DNA of 45,252 nt. It comes from Candidatus Gottesmanbacteria bacterium (GTDB taxonomy: Bacteria > Patescibacteriota > Microgenomatia > 2-02-FULL-39-11). The notes beneath the pieces were generated by a model. It saw only the letters and a list, made by a program, of their open reading frames with translations, searched no databases and was not told where the DNA came from. The position numbers were made by a program, and so were the translations under genes. Where the stretch lies: positions 1 through 45,252 of the forward strand of contig JACPZE010000023.1 of assembly GCA_016195685.1 (NCBI GenBank). The letters are read 5' to 3'. Positions 1 to 8,687 of the stretch are shown here, one piece after another. The number at the start of each line of letters is the position of its first letter. Position 1 is the stretch's first letter.

Positions 1-571
1 AGTTATTCATGATTGACTGATTATTAAGTAATATAGATAAAGTATCCTTAGTGATTGTTACTTTTAACGTATTCCATGCATTTGTACTTACTGGGGTATC
101 AAAAGTTTTTAATACTGTCCGTGTGTTATTAACAAACTTGGCAATTGTCACTGAATTTTCACTCCCGCTTGCTCGAACGACATAATAATCTCCTGTCGTG
201 GTCAGACCAAAGACAAGCCCTGCATACTTATCCTCTTGTCCACCAACTAACTGGAAATCAACGCTTATTTCTCCAGTTTCTAGATCGCAGAGAGGATAAT
301 ACGCAAGAGGAAATACCCCAGAGACATTTACAGTATTATTTTTAGGCCCCATTTCCCAACTATTATTCAAATCTTTGAATGTTCCATCACTTGTTGTGAA
401 ATCACTTAGCTTACTGATTGTTATAGCGCTACATTTTGTTGCTGTGGGAAACATTGAATTACTTGTTGAAACGTGCTCCTTATAACTTTTGGAGACATAA
501 AGAGCACCTCCCACTACTTTATTATTAATGATAAAATTCACCTGTAATGCAGTCAAAAAATAAATCTTCAC
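1..571 (-). CDS. Partial concanavalin/LamG-like (DUF1080-type) domain protein
   Basis: An open minus-strand frame runs off the left edge, so the C-terminus is missing. The readable part has the pattern of a jelly-roll laminin G/DUF1080 (family 16 glycoside-hydrolase-like) domain: SWEMGP, then YAGLVFGLTTTGDYYVVRAS, NSVTIAKFVNNTRTVLKTF and NAWNTLKVTI, followed by the start of a LLNNQ strand. Such domains usually bind or act on sugars outside the cytoplasm; no catalytic residue can be named here. The start is unclear. The frame opens after a stop at 572-574, with GTG codons at 571, 541 and about 511 and the first in-frame ATG only near 440. No signal peptide is visible. If it starts at 571 or 541 it overlaps or abuts the divergent chrA start at 547. 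It may be a 5'-damaged gene. The domain call is by pattern only. Confidence 0.55.
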   Translation of the reverse strand, partial: MKIYFLTALQVNFIINNKVVGGALYVSKSYKEHVSTSNSMFPTATKCSAITISKLSDFTTSDGTFKDLNNSWEMGPKNNTVNVSGVFPLAYYPLCDLETGEISVDFQLVGGQEDKYAGLVFGLTTTGDYYVVRASGSENSVTIAKFVNNTRTVLKTFDTPVSTNAWNTLKVTITKDTLSILLNNQSIMNN

Positions 572-1695
572 TCAAAGGTTTAATTGTCTATTTTCTCAAA
601 CTCGGAACAATTGGTTTTGGCGGACCAATTGCACTAGTCGGATATATGCAACGGGATTTACAGGAAAAAAAAGGCTGGATTACCAAAGAAGAATATCTTA
701 GAGGATTGGCGCTTTCACAACTTGCTCCAGGACCGCTTGCTGCTCAACTTGCTATGTATATTGGGTATATCCGCTATGGCATTGTAGGAATTACACTTGT
801 TGCTCTTTCTTTTATCGGTCCGTCATTTTTGATGATACTTGTTATTAGCATGCTCTACATAAAGTTTGGCGGTCTACCCGTCATGCAAGCACTGTTTTAT
901 GGCATAGCAGCAGCAGTCATTGGCATTATTATAGCTTCTGCATATAAGCTCACAAAAACAACGATTAAGGATAAAAAGTTTCTCTGGGTTATTTTTGGCA
1001 TTTTAGTACTAACGACAGCAATTACCAGGCAAGAGAACATTTATCTTATTGTTCTTGCTGGGTTTGTCTCACTATTTATATATTCACGACCACAATTTTC
1101 TTCATCAACAAAATTATTTACCCTTTCTCCTATACTTCCCTTTATTTCGTATTTCACGCTTTTTAACATGCAACTTTTAACAAAGATTTTCTTCTTTTTT
1201 GCCTTAGCAGGAGCGTTTGTTTTCGGTAGTGGGTTAGCTATCATCCCGTTTCTTCATGGAGGAGTAGTTTTACAAAACCATTGGTTAACGGAAACCCAAT
1301 TTATTGACGCAGTAGCTGTTGCTTTGATTACTCCTGGTCCTGTTGTGATAACAGTTGCATTTATTGGCTTTCTTGTTTCTGGATTTTGGGGAGCAGTTGC
1401 AGCAGGACTTGGAGTGTTTTTGCCAGTTTACCTATTTGTTGTTTTTCTTGCTCCTGTTTTTGAGAAGTATGCTAAAAATCCCAAACTGAAGACATTTATT
1501 CAGGGAGTTACCGCAGCAACCACTGGAGCTATTGCAGGAGCAATAATTGTTCTTGGGCAGCAATCAATTAAAGATATTCCAACTTTCCTTCTGGCTCTCG
1601 GAGCACTAATTGGTGTGAAGAAATTCAAAATACCTGAACCTGTGATTATTGGATTTGCGGGATTACTTGGATTACTGTTATTTAGAGCTCGTTAG
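547..1695 (+). CDS. chrA: ChrA-family chromate/oxyanion transporter
   Basis: A 382-residue integral membrane protein of the CHR superfamily, the two-domain (long) form. The N-terminal half carries GFGGP at residues 23-27 and SQLAPGPLAAQLA around 57-69. The C-terminal half repeats this with FGSGLAIIPFL near 225 and ITPGPVV near 260. Around ten hydrophobic segments are visible. Known members export chromate, and some may move sulfate or other anions; the substrate here is not shown by sequence. It is the first gene of a plus-strand trio: the ABC permease follows after 18 bp. ATG 547 is the only good start, since an in-frame TAA lies at 532-534. No Shine-Dalgarno sequence precedes it, and a TAAAAT 9 nt upstream would fit a leaderless message. 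This block is oriented against the rest of the window. Confidence 0.9.
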   Translation: MQSKNKSSLKGLIVYFLKLGTIGFGGPIALVGYMQRDLQEKKGWITKEEYLRGLALSQLAPGPLAAQLAMYIGYIRYGIVGITLVALSFIGPSFLMILVISMLYIKFGGLPVMQALFYGIAAAVIGIIIASAYKLTKTTIKDKKFLWVIFGILVLTTAITRQENIYLIVLAGFVSLFIYSRPQFSSSTKLFTLSPILPFISYFTLFNMQLLTKIFFFFALAGAFVFGSGLAIIPFLHGGVVLQNHWLTETQFIDAVAVALITPGPVVITVAFIGFLVSGFWGAVAAGLGVFLPVYLFVVFLAPVFEKYAKNPKLKTFIQGVTAATTGAIAGAIIVLGQQSIKDIPTFLLALGALIGVKKFKIPEPVIIGFAGLLGLLLFRAR

Positions 1696-1713
1696 TTGTG
1701 CTAGTATTGAAAT

Positions 1714-2505
1714 ATGAGTAAGTTCTTTAGCTCAAAAAGTTTAATTTTCCTTCTTTATTTTCTTGCAGGATGTACTCTCTTTTTCTTAGTCGGCACAATT
1801 TTATTTCAATACTATATAGCACTTGGATCATTAGACAAAGTTCTTGCTGCTTTTACGAATGACCGTATCCTCTCAGCATTATGGTTAAGCATTACATCGT
1901 CTATTCTCACCACAATTTTTGCAATTATTTTTGGGATTCCACTAGCCTATGTATTTGCTATGAAACAATTTAGAGGCAAAGTGCCATTAGAAACAATTGC
2001 CGTTGATGTGCCTCAAACTTTCCCACCAGTTGCGGAGGGTATGATATTTCTTCTCATGCTTGGACCTGCATCTCCATTTCATCTCAATCTTACTTTTACC
2101 TTTGCAGCACTTGTCATTGCTAAATTCTTTATTGCGGGTCCGTTTGTTGTGTCAACCGTTACCAGAAGATTTCGAGAGATTCAAAAATCAGGCATCAATT
2201 TAACAGCTCGTTCTTTAGGTGCAAACCCGTTTCAAGTCTTTACTACTGTTTTTATTCCTATGTCACTAACAGACATTGCTGCTGGTTCTATTCTGTGCTG
2301 GTCACGGGCAATGGGAGAGTTAGGAGGAAGCCTTATTTTCGCTGGAGTTATTCCATTCAAAACAGAAGTATTGCCAACATATATCGCACTTGATGCAAAA
2401 ACTTTGACAACCGGGGCACTTGCAGCAACAATACTGGGTACAACCGCATCAATGCTTGCTCTTGTTACGTTTAAGAAACTGACTTTGAAGGGAGAAAATA
2501 GATGA
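1714..2505 (+). CDS. ABC transporter permease, molybdate/tungstate (ModB/WtpB/TupB) type
   Basis: A 263-residue inner-membrane permease of the binding-protein-dependent transport family. It has an N-terminal membrane segment at about residues 9-31, further hydrophobic spans, and the EAA-like cytoplasmic loop that contacts the ATPase, ARSLGANPFQVFTTVFIP, near 163-181. The loop is followed by CWSRAMGELGGSLIFAG, resembling the conserved stretch of ModB, WtpB and CysT permeases for tetrahedral oxyanions. Molybdate, tungstate and sulfate cannot be told apart from this alone. It overlaps the ATPase gene by 4 bp (ATGA), so the two are translationally coupled. No periplasmic binding-protein gene is next to it in the window, which is unusual for this importer class. 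The neighbouring ChrA, also an oxyanion carrier, supports the oxyanion reading. Confidence 0.82.
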   Translation: MSKFFSSKSLIFLLYFLAGCTLFFLVGTILFQYYIALGSLDKVLAAFTNDRILSALWLSITSSILTTIFAIIFGIPLAYVFAMKQFRGKVPLETIAVDVPQTFPPVAEGMIFLLMLGPASPFHLNLTFTFAALVIAKFFIAGPFVVSTVTRRFREIQKSGINLTARSLGANPFQVFTTVFIPMSLTDIAAGSILCWSRAMGELGGSLIFAGVIPFKTEVLPTYIALDAKTLTTGALAATILGTTASMLALVTFKKLTLKGENR

Positions 2506-3224
2506 AGGGACTTACGATACAAAATTTGACCACTGGTTATAACGGAAAAGCTATCATTGAGGATTTAACGCTTGCGGTAAAAGAAAAAGAAACATTAGTG
2601 CTCATGGGTATATCAGGAAGTGGAAAAACAACTCTCCTTCTTACAATTTTAGGTATTCTTACTCCTACAAAAGGAAAAATCCTACTGCATGAAAAGGATA
2701 TAACTATGCTTCCTATAGAGGAGCGAAACATAGGATATTTACCTCAGGATTATGGATTGTTCCCTCATTTGAATGTCTCAGAAAATATAGCATATGGACT
2801 TCATGTTCGAGGAACATCGGAACAAGAACAACATACAAAATTAAAAGAAATGCTTACGTTTGTAGAATTGGAAGGATATGAAAATCGCAAAATTCAAGAA
2901 CTTTCAGGAGGACAACGTCAACGTGTTGGATTGGCCAGAGCACTTGCGATAAACCCTAGCCTTCTTTTATTGGATGAACCTCTTTCAAATATAGACCAGG
3001 TGACAAAGTTGGAAGTTGCTACACACATGAAGAACCTTTTTGCAAAGTTGGATGTTCCAATAATTCTGGTTACTCATAATCACGAGGATGCCATATTTTT
3101 ATCTGAATACCTTGCGATAATGATTGATGGGAAAGTTGAACAAATAGGAACTGTCAAAGAAATTTTGAAAGAACCAAAAACTCCATTTATAAAAAGACTA
3201 CTAATGCCATTCAACTCTAGTTAA
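2502..3224 (+). CDS. ABC transporter ATP-binding protein, oxyanion (ModC/WtpC) type
   Basis: A 240-residue ATPase with the full ABC motif set: Walker A GISGSGKTT at residues 36-44, a Q-loop in GYLPQDYGLFPHL, signature LSGGQRQR near 135, Walker B LLLLDEP near 157, and the switch histidine in VTHNHEDA near 190. It should drive the permease encoded just upstream, with which it overlaps by 4 bp. The length matches the core domain only. The extra C-terminal regulatory (TOBE/MOP) domain of ModC and CysA is absent, as in TupC-like proteins. It ends the plus-strand block and converges on ftsZ; the 67-bp gap between the two stops shows no clear terminator hairpin. Confidence 0.88.
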   Translation: MKGLTIQNLTTGYNGKAIIEDLTLAVKEKETLVLMGISGSGKTTLLLTILGILTPTKGKILLHEKDITMLPIEERNIGYLPQDYGLFPHLNVSENIAYGLHVRGTSEQEQHTKLKEMLTFVELEGYENRKIQELSGGQRQRVGLARALAINPSLLLLDEPLSNIDQVTKLEVATHMKNLFAKLDVPIILVTHNHEDAIFLSEYLAIMIDGKVEQIGTVKEILKEPKTPFIKRLLMPFNSS

Positions 3225-3291
3225 AAATTATTTCATGTCGCACATTCATTGTAATACGAGATAGAAACGAACTTAAAAAGCTATTGTCTGA

Positions 3292-4401
3292 CTAGTGCTT
3301 CCCCTGTCTCAAGAAGGCGGGAATGTCCCATTCGTCTTCCTGTTTTGGCGTTTCATCATCATTATCCGAATCAGTTGATGGAATAAATGTCTCATCCTGC
3401 ATCGCTTGAGGATCAGGTTTGCTAGATAATTCTTTCAGTCTCCTTTTGGTTTCATCAAATCCGGTAGCAATCACCGTGATTTTTACCTGGTCTACCATTT
3501 GTTCATCTATCGTCGCACCAAAAATTATATTTGAATCAGGATCTACAGCCGCTGCTATCAGTTTTGAAGCTTCGTCGACTTCGGTCATCGTTAGATCCGC
3601 TCCCCCGGTTATATTAAACAATACTCCTTTGGCTCCATCGATTGAAAGTTCCAGAAGAGGTGATGCAATCGCCATACGTGCTGCAGCTGTCGCTCTGTTT
3701 TCTCCCACTCCCGTACCTATACCCATGAGAGCCGATCCTGCGTTACTCATGATGGTACGCACATCAGCAAAATCTACATTTATAAGTCCTGGAAGAGTGA
3801 TAAGATCAGAAATACCCGTTACTCCTTGTCCCAAAACAGAATCAACAATTCTAAAAGCTTCAAGCAAGGTCATTTTCTTATCTACCACATCCAGAATTCT
3901 TTGATTGGGTATAACAATGAGAGTATCAACTTTTTCTTTAAGGTTTAGTACACCTTCCTCTGCAGCAAGCATTCTTCGGGTACCTTCAAAGGCAAAAGGC
4001 TTTGTTACCACAGCTACAGTCAAAGCACCAAGTTCTTTCGCTACTTCGGCAATCAGAGGAGTTGCACCTGTACCGGTTCCTCCACCTTCTCCACATGTCA
4101 AAAATACCATATCAGTTTCAACCAAAGCTTCTTTGATCTTTTCTCTAGATTCTTCCGCTGCTTGCTTACCTATTTCAGGATTTCCTCCAGCTCCCAAACC
4201 TTTTGTCAAATCATCACCTATCTGAATCTTCATATTAGCCGTACAGGTCAATAGAGCTTGAGCATCAGTATTAACTCCGATAAAATCTACTCCCGCTACC
4301 GCAGATGTGGACATCATCGAATTGATTGCATTACAACCGCCTCCTCCTATTCCAACCACTTTAATTTTAGCAAACCTGGCAACATCTGGTTTTATAAGCA
4401 T
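3292..4401 (-). CDS. ftsZ: Cell division protein FtsZ
   Basis: The tubulin-like GTPase that forms the division ring, 369 residues. The N-terminal GTP-binding fold starts at [14 protein letters not shown] (15-28). The tubulin signature GGGTGTG is at 106-112, and the T7 loop NVDFADVR, which completes the neighbour's GTPase site, is near 207. After a short acidic linker the C-terminal peptide [12 protein letters not shown] matches the conserved tail that binds FtsA and other tethers. It is the last gene of the dcw cluster. Its ATG is preceded by GGAAAGGG and follows ftsA by 33 bp. That gap begins with a TATAAT (4429-4434), which could be the -10 of an internal ftsZ promoter, but the -35 match is poor (3 of 6). 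Confidence 0.98.
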   Translation of the reverse strand: MLIKPDVARFAKIKVVGIGGGGCNAINSMMSTSAVAGVDFIGVNTDAQALLTCTANMKIQIGDDLTKGLGAGGNPEIGKQAAEESREKIKEALVETDMVFLTCGEGGGTGTGATPLIAEVAKELGALTVAVVTKPFAFEGTRRMLAAEEGVLNLKEKVDTLIVIPNQRILDVVDKKMTLLEAFRIVDSVLGQGVTGISDLITLPGLINVDFADVRTIMSNAGSALMGIGTGVGENRATAAARMAIASPLLELSIDGAKGVLFNITGGADLTMTEVDEASKLIAAAVDPDSNIIFGATIDEQMVDQVKITVIATGFDETKRRLKELSSKPDPQAMQDETFIPSTDSDNDDETPKQEDEWDIPAFLRQGKH

Positions 4402-4434
4402 TGTAGAAACCCTTTCCGGGCAGAAAAGATTATA

Positions 4435-5748
4435 TTACGGTAAAAATGATTTTACTAAATCGACGAGTTTTCCTCCAACACCTTTTATGGGAAATTTTCC
4501 TGCAAATTTAGTCAGTTTATCAAAAGAAAACTTCTCATGCACGGCAGTCCCTGACTTGGAAGCATATAGAACCAAACCTACTGCAGTTGCGAAACTAGCC
4601 GATTGAATTTCATCAATAAGTCCTGAGATGTTCGTAGGCGTTCCGACTCGAGTTTGCATGGCCAAATTTCTTTTGGAGGTTTCAACGATACCCATTGTTT
4701 CTGCCCCACCTCCGGTGATGACAATTCCGGCAGGAGTAAGACCACCGAAACCGCTCCTTTTAATTTCAAGTCCAATCATTGTAAATATTTCATTTAATCT
4801 TGGCCTGATGATACCTTCAATTAAAGTTTTCCTTGAAACTTTGGTTAAACCCTCTGGCAGATGAAGACTCGTTAGATCTATATCGTCCTTGGAGTCGGAT
4901 TTATCTTTGGTTTTTTTATCCAAATTTATCAATTTTTCAGATGGGGTTGTAATGTCAGGTTCTTTTTTGTTTAAAAGAAGCTTTATTTTCTCAGCACTTT
5001 CCAATGAAATACGCAAACCTATTGCTAAGTCGTTGGTAATATTACGTGCACCAACCGGAAGAACTGAAGAATGTGATAAAGCACCCTCAATAAACATGCA
5101 TACATCTGTTGTCCCACCGCCTATATCTACCAAAATTACCCCTAATTCTTTTTCTGTTTCTGTTAATACGCAAGTTGATGAAGCTAAACCGCCAAAGACA
5201 AAACCATCCACATCTATACCCACCAAAGATGCACATTTTTCCAGATTTCGAAGAGCAGTTCCACCTGTTGTGATAATATGAGTATTGACCTCCAATCTTA
5301 CACCAGTCATACCTACTGGATCCTTGATGCCCTCTTGCGAATCGACTATAAATTCTCGGGGAAGAACATGGAGAACTTCTCGGGTTGATGGTAAATTTAG
5401 AGCCTTTGCAGCTTCAATCGCACGATTAATATCATCATTATTTATCTCCTTATGCGGCTCTGCCACGGCTACCACTCCGTGAGAATTTTGAGACATGATA
5501 TGCGATCCGCCGACAGAGATAAAAGCTGAAGAAATAGAATATCCAGCCATTCTTTCAGCAGCTTCCAAACTCTCCACTATGCTACCCGTTGATTCTTCAA
5601 TATCTACAATTTGTCCTTTTCTTATACCACGACTAGCTACGGTTGCTACACCCAATACATTCACTATTCCATCCTCTGCAACTCCTGCAATAATGACGGT
5701 AATTTTAGTAGTCCCAATATCAATTCCAGCAACAATTTTTTTATTCAT
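4435..5748 (-). CDS. ftsA: Cell division protein FtsA
   Basis: An actin-like ATPase that tethers FtsZ filaments to the membrane, 437 residues. The phosphate-1 loop DIGTTKITVIIAG is at 10-22 and the phosphate-2 loop DIGGGTTD near 207. The adenosine motif GIVITGGGAETMG lies in the C-terminal third. The last residues, GGKLVDLVKSFLP, look like the amphipathic membrane-targeting helix that FtsA uses. A charged lysine/aspartate-rich insert around residues 275-295 (DKKTKDKSDSKDDID) is unlike the compact E. coli form. It starts 3 bp after the ftsQ stop and precedes ftsZ, the usual ftsQ-ftsA-ftsZ order. Confidence 0.97.
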   Translation of the reverse strand: MNKKIVAGIDIGTTKITVIIAGVAEDGIVNVLGVATVASRGIRKGQIVDIEESTGSIVESLEAAERMAGYSISSAFISVGGSHIMSQNSHGVVAVAEPHKEINNDDINRAIEAAKALNLPSTREVLHVLPREFIVDSQEGIKDPVGMTGVRLEVNTHIITTGGTALRNLEKCASLVGIDVDGFVFGGLASSTCVLTETEKELGVILVDIGGGTTDVCMFIEGALSHSSVLPVGARNITNDLAIGLRISLESAEKIKLLLNKKEPDITTPSEKLINLDKKTKDKSDSKDDIDLTSLHLPEGLTKVSRKTLIEGIIRPRLNEIFTMIGLEIKRSGFGGLTPAGIVITGGGAETMGIVETSKRNLAMQTRVGTPTNISGLIDEIQSASFATAVGLVLYASKSGTAVHEKFSFDKLTKFAGKFPIKGVGGKLVDLVKSFLP

Positions 5749-5751
5749 CTC

Positions 5752-6450
5752 TTAAAAAGATGAGGAAATTTTTTCCCCATTTGACAAAGTAACCACAGGT
5801 TTATCAAATCTAAAATCCAGCTTAGTTATATTTTTCCCCACTATTGTAAACCTAAGAATTATAACTTGTAAAGAGGAAGCTTTTATCATTGGATCTGCAT
5901 CGTAAGGAATTAATATTATCATACCGTTTGATGTTATAGCAGAAAATACATTTGAAGTATCATCTGCTGATATCTGTTCAATTATTATACTCTGTTTTCT
6001 TGCTTCATTTATAAATGATAAAGCTTTGATGACTCGCCAATCAGCTTTTTTATTTGGACCAATAGAGATATTCGATACAATAATTTTGGGAAAACTAGGA
6101 TAATTATTGTTACTAGTCAAAATTATTCCGTCATTATCAATATACATATTATCTATACCGGTAATAATCTTAGCAACGGGTAATCGATCTTCAATTTGCA
6201 TAATCATAGTTTGAGGAAATTTTTTTCTAATTTTAATTGACTTAATTACCGGATTACTTTTCATTAAGTAACTACTGACTTCTTTTTCATTAATGAATAA
6301 TAAATTGTCCCGATTTAGGATATTTAACCCATTCAATTTAGATTCCGTGGTGAGTAACGTCAATGTCCTTAGTTGAAATTCTTGGTATAGTAACAAAAAC
6401 AATAAACTTAAGACAATAAAAACAAAAGAGACAATAAAAAATCTAAGCAC
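5752..6450 (-). CDS. ftsQ: Cell division protein FtsQ/DivIB
   Basis: A 232-residue bitopic membrane protein with a short cytoplasmic start, one membrane helix (about residues 4-22) and an outer POTRA domain beginning near residue 40 (GLNILNRDNLLFINEKEVSS, then NPVIKSIKIRKKFPQTMIMQ). The pattern of a short motif, a strand and KxxPxT is typical of FtsQ/DivIB, the scaffold that links FtsL and FtsB to the septal synthase. The start is GTG at 6450, inside the last 8 bp of murG, and there is no earlier start in this frame that would avoid a larger overlap. Sequence conservation is low, as is normal for this family; position between murG and ftsA supports the call. Confidence 0.88.
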   Translation of the reverse strand: MLRFFIVSFVFIVLSLLFLLLYQEFQLRTLTLLTTESKLNGLNILNRDNLLFINEKEVSSYLMKSNPVIKSIKIRKKFPQTMIMQIEDRLPVAKIITGIDNMYIDNDGIILTSNNNYPSFPKIIVSNISIGPNKKADWRVIKALSFINEARKQSIIIEQISADDTSNVFSAITSNGMIILIPYDADPMIKASSLQVIILRFTIVGKNITKLDFRFDKPVVTLSNGEKISSSF

Positions 6451-7561
6451 AATATGAATTTATCAAATTTACAATTTTTCCTGCAATAGCGTTTTGTACA
6501 ATTCTTTGGTTTTTAATAAACTTTTGTCTGTTTATATCAGTATTATTTTGTAAATTATCAATTGCACGCAACAACACCTCCGGAGTAAGATCTTCCTGAT
6601 TTATGACTTCTCCCAACCCGGCTGATTGAATATTTAAAGCATTCTTTTTTTGCTCATCTTGCCCAGACCAAGGCAGTGGTATAATTATCGCCGTTATTCC
6701 AAATGCCAATATTTCATTGACTGTATTTGCGCCACCTCTCCCTATGATAAGTTTTGCATTTCTATAAATTGTCCCTATTGAATAAGGATCAATTTGTTCA
6801 ATCACTTTATAGTTATCAATATAATAAGCAGGAAGATTATTCTTAAGATTTGATAAATATTTATAATCCTTTTCGTTATCAGCATTACCACACTGATGCA
6901 AAATACGATATCTTCTAGATAACATCTGGATAATTTCCCCAACGGTTTCGTTTATGACCCGGGAACCCATATTTCCCCCAGTTATATAGATCAGCGGTAA
7001 ACTGTTGTTGCCAAAACCTAGTATATTATTATCTTCATCTTTGAAAATTGACTGCCGAATCGGATTTCCTGTATATAAAACATTGACCCTTTTCGGAATA
7101 CCCTGAGTATCTTTAAAACTCGTACAAAGAATCCGCGACAATCTGCTAATTATGTTATTTGCAAGACCTAATATGCTTGTTTGTTCATGAGTAATTATTG
7201 GAATCCTCAATAACCAGGATGCAAAACATATTGGTAATGATACATATCCGCCAAAAGATAATACAACCCTTGGTTTTATGATTACCAAATAATAATAACT
7301 TTGTATAATTCCTACGGGGATTTTCAGGATAGATAATAGAGAGTACCGGGTTATGGATCTTTGCAATCTTCCAGTAACTATAGATTTAAAAGCTATATTC
7401 AATCTTTTTATAACATTATATTCAAGCGAGTAAGCTTTATCTCCTTCAAGAGCAGATTTGCGACCAAGATAATATATCTTATATCGTTTGTCTTTTTGTA
7501 TCTTTTCTATTATGGCTAAGGCTGGAGAAAGATGACCGCCACAAATTAAGATGTTTATCAT
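6443..7561 (-). CDS. murG: UDP-GlcNAc:lipid I N-acetylglucosaminyltransferase MurG
   Basis: A GT28 enzyme that adds GlcNAc to lipid I on the cytoplasmic membrane face to make lipid II; 372 residues. The C-terminal domain has ITGGNMGSRVINETV, the pyrophosphate/UDP region IIGRGGANTVNEILAFG and PLPWSGQDEQKKNA, all in the right order. The N-terminal glycine-rich loop, usually GGGTGGHxxPA, is reduced to CGGHLSPA at residues 7-14, three residues shorter than normal but keeping the histidine and proline. It sits between ftsW and ftsQ and overlaps ftsQ by 8 bp. Confidence 0.95.
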   Translation of the reverse strand: MINILICGGHLSPALAIIEKIQKDKRYKIYYLGRKSALEGDKAYSLEYNVIKRLNIAFKSIVTGRLQRSITRYSLLSILKIPVGIIQSYYYLVIIKPRVVLSFGGYVSLPICFASWLLRIPIITHEQTSILGLANNIISRLSRILCTSFKDTQGIPKRVNVLYTGNPIRQSIFKDEDNNILGFGNNSLPLIYITGGNMGSRVINETVGEIIQMLSRRYRILHQCGNADNEKDYKYLSNLKNNLPAYYIDNYKVIEQIDPYSIGTIYRNAKLIIGRGGANTVNEILAFGITAIIIPLPWSGQDEQKKNALNIQSAGLGEVINQEDLTPEVLLRAIDNLQNNTDINRQKFIKNQRIVQNAIAGKIVNLINSYCA

Positions 7562-7568
7562 AAATGTA

Positions 7569-8684
7569 TTAACTTTTTTGATTCTGATTTAGGCTAATAT
7601 TAAGAATAATTCCTACAACGGTTAATGAAACTACTAAATTTGAACCACCATATGAGATAAACGGCAAAGGAACTCCTGTTAAGGGAAACAATGCAACAAT
7701 CGCCCCCAAATTGATAAGCATTTGACTAGCAAAAAAAGCAAATATTCCTGATGCCATAAGGAATCCATACCTATCTTGAGCTTTTCGCGCAATTAAAAAA
7801 AGTCTATAGAGGAAAAAAATTATTAAGATAATAAGTACTGCGCTTCCTATAAACCCTAATTCTTCTCCTACTATAGCAAAAATTGAATCTGTACTGGCTT
7901 CGGGAAGATATTGATATTTTTGTCTGGAGGATCCTAAGCCTAATCCCCAAAATCCTCCGGAACCCAACGAGATAAGAATTTGACGTATATGATAGGATGC
8001 CCCCAGGGGATCGCTATTGGGATTTAGAAAAGTAGTAAATCGTCGAAACCTATAAACTGAAGTAATTATCAATCCTAAAACGGAAAATAATATTGCCGGT
8101 ATCAACATAAGAAAGTGCCAGATCTTTGCTCCTGATAAAAAATATAAGATTATGGCTATAAAGGTAAGTATTATTGCGGTACCTAGATCTGGCTGAATGA
8201 CGACAAGTCCGACAACCAAAGATATGAGAAGTAAAAATGGTAATAATCGGCTTGTTTCTTTATTAGAAAACCATGCCGATAAATAAAATATGATGACTAG
8301 TTTAGCCATTTCGGATGGTTGGAATTTTATAAATCCAATATTTAGCCAACGAGAAGCACCTAATGTTTTTATACCTACCCCAGGAATAAAAACCATAAGT
8401 AAAGATATTATCGTCAGAATAAGTAGGGGAAAAGACCAGTTATAAAATCTTTTATAGGAAATAAAGGACGTAACAATTAAACCAATTAAACCGAGTCCAA
8501 ACCATTTTAATTGTTCTTTAATAAAATAATATTTATCACCGAACTGCTTAAAAGCTATAACGTTAGATGATTCAAATATCATTAATATTCCAAATAAACT
8601 AAATAGAATTGCAAAAGTAAGTATCCAATAATCGAATTGTTTTTTTTGCTTGAAAAGCTTAAAAGGGCTAGACTGACGAATCAT
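7569..8684 (-). CDS. ftsW: SEDS-family peptidoglycan polymerase FtsW
   Basis: A 371-residue polytopic protein (about ten membrane spans) of the FtsW/RodA/SpoVE family, which polymerises lipid II with a partner class B PBP. Visible signatures are QPDLGTAIIL, the loop VGEELGFIGS and the C-terminal TGVPLPFISYGGSNL. An N-terminal cytoplasmic tail of about 18 residues is rich in lysine. It lies between mraY (3 bp upstream) and murG, the standard dcw place for ftsW, so it is called FtsW and not RodA. The likely partner is the transpeptidase encoded at 23578-25257. Confidence 0.95.
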   Translation of the reverse strand: MIRQSSPFKLFKQKKQFDYWILTFAILFSLFGILMIFESSNVIAFKQFGDKYYFIKEQLKWFGLGLIGLIVTSFISYKRFYNWSFPLLILTIISLLMVFIPGVGIKTLGASRWLNIGFIKFQPSEMAKLVIIFYLSAWFSNKETSRLLPFLLLISLVVGLVVIQPDLGTAIILTFIAIILYFLSGAKIWHFLMLIPAILFSVLGLIITSVYRFRRFTTFLNPNSDPLGASYHIRQILISLGSGGFWGLGLGSSRQKYQYLPEASTDSIFAIVGEELGFIGSAVLIILIIFFLYRLFLIARKAQDRYGFLMASGIFAFFASQMLINLGAIVALFPLTGVPLPFISYGGSNLVVSLTVVGIILNISLNQNQKS

Positions 8685-8687
8685 AAA

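Noticed and set aside
145-345. Plus-strand 66-aa open frame at the left edge
   Set aside because: It has no ribosome site or recognisable motif, and it is antisense to a frame with clear jelly-roll domain pattern.
3225-3291. Bidirectional terminator between the ABC ATPase and ftsZ
   Set aside because: No stable inverted repeat with a T-run could be found in these 67 bp on either strand.
3419-4225. Long plus-strand open frames opposite ftsZ (161 and 106 aa)
   Set aside because: They are antisense shadows of a highly conserved gene; their residues are rich in Ser/Pro/Ile as expected from reversed codons and show no family signature.
4429-4457. Internal ftsZ promoter as a separate feature
   Set aside because: The -10 is a perfect TATAAT, but the -35 region matches at only 3 of 6 positions; it is noted in the ftsZ entry only.
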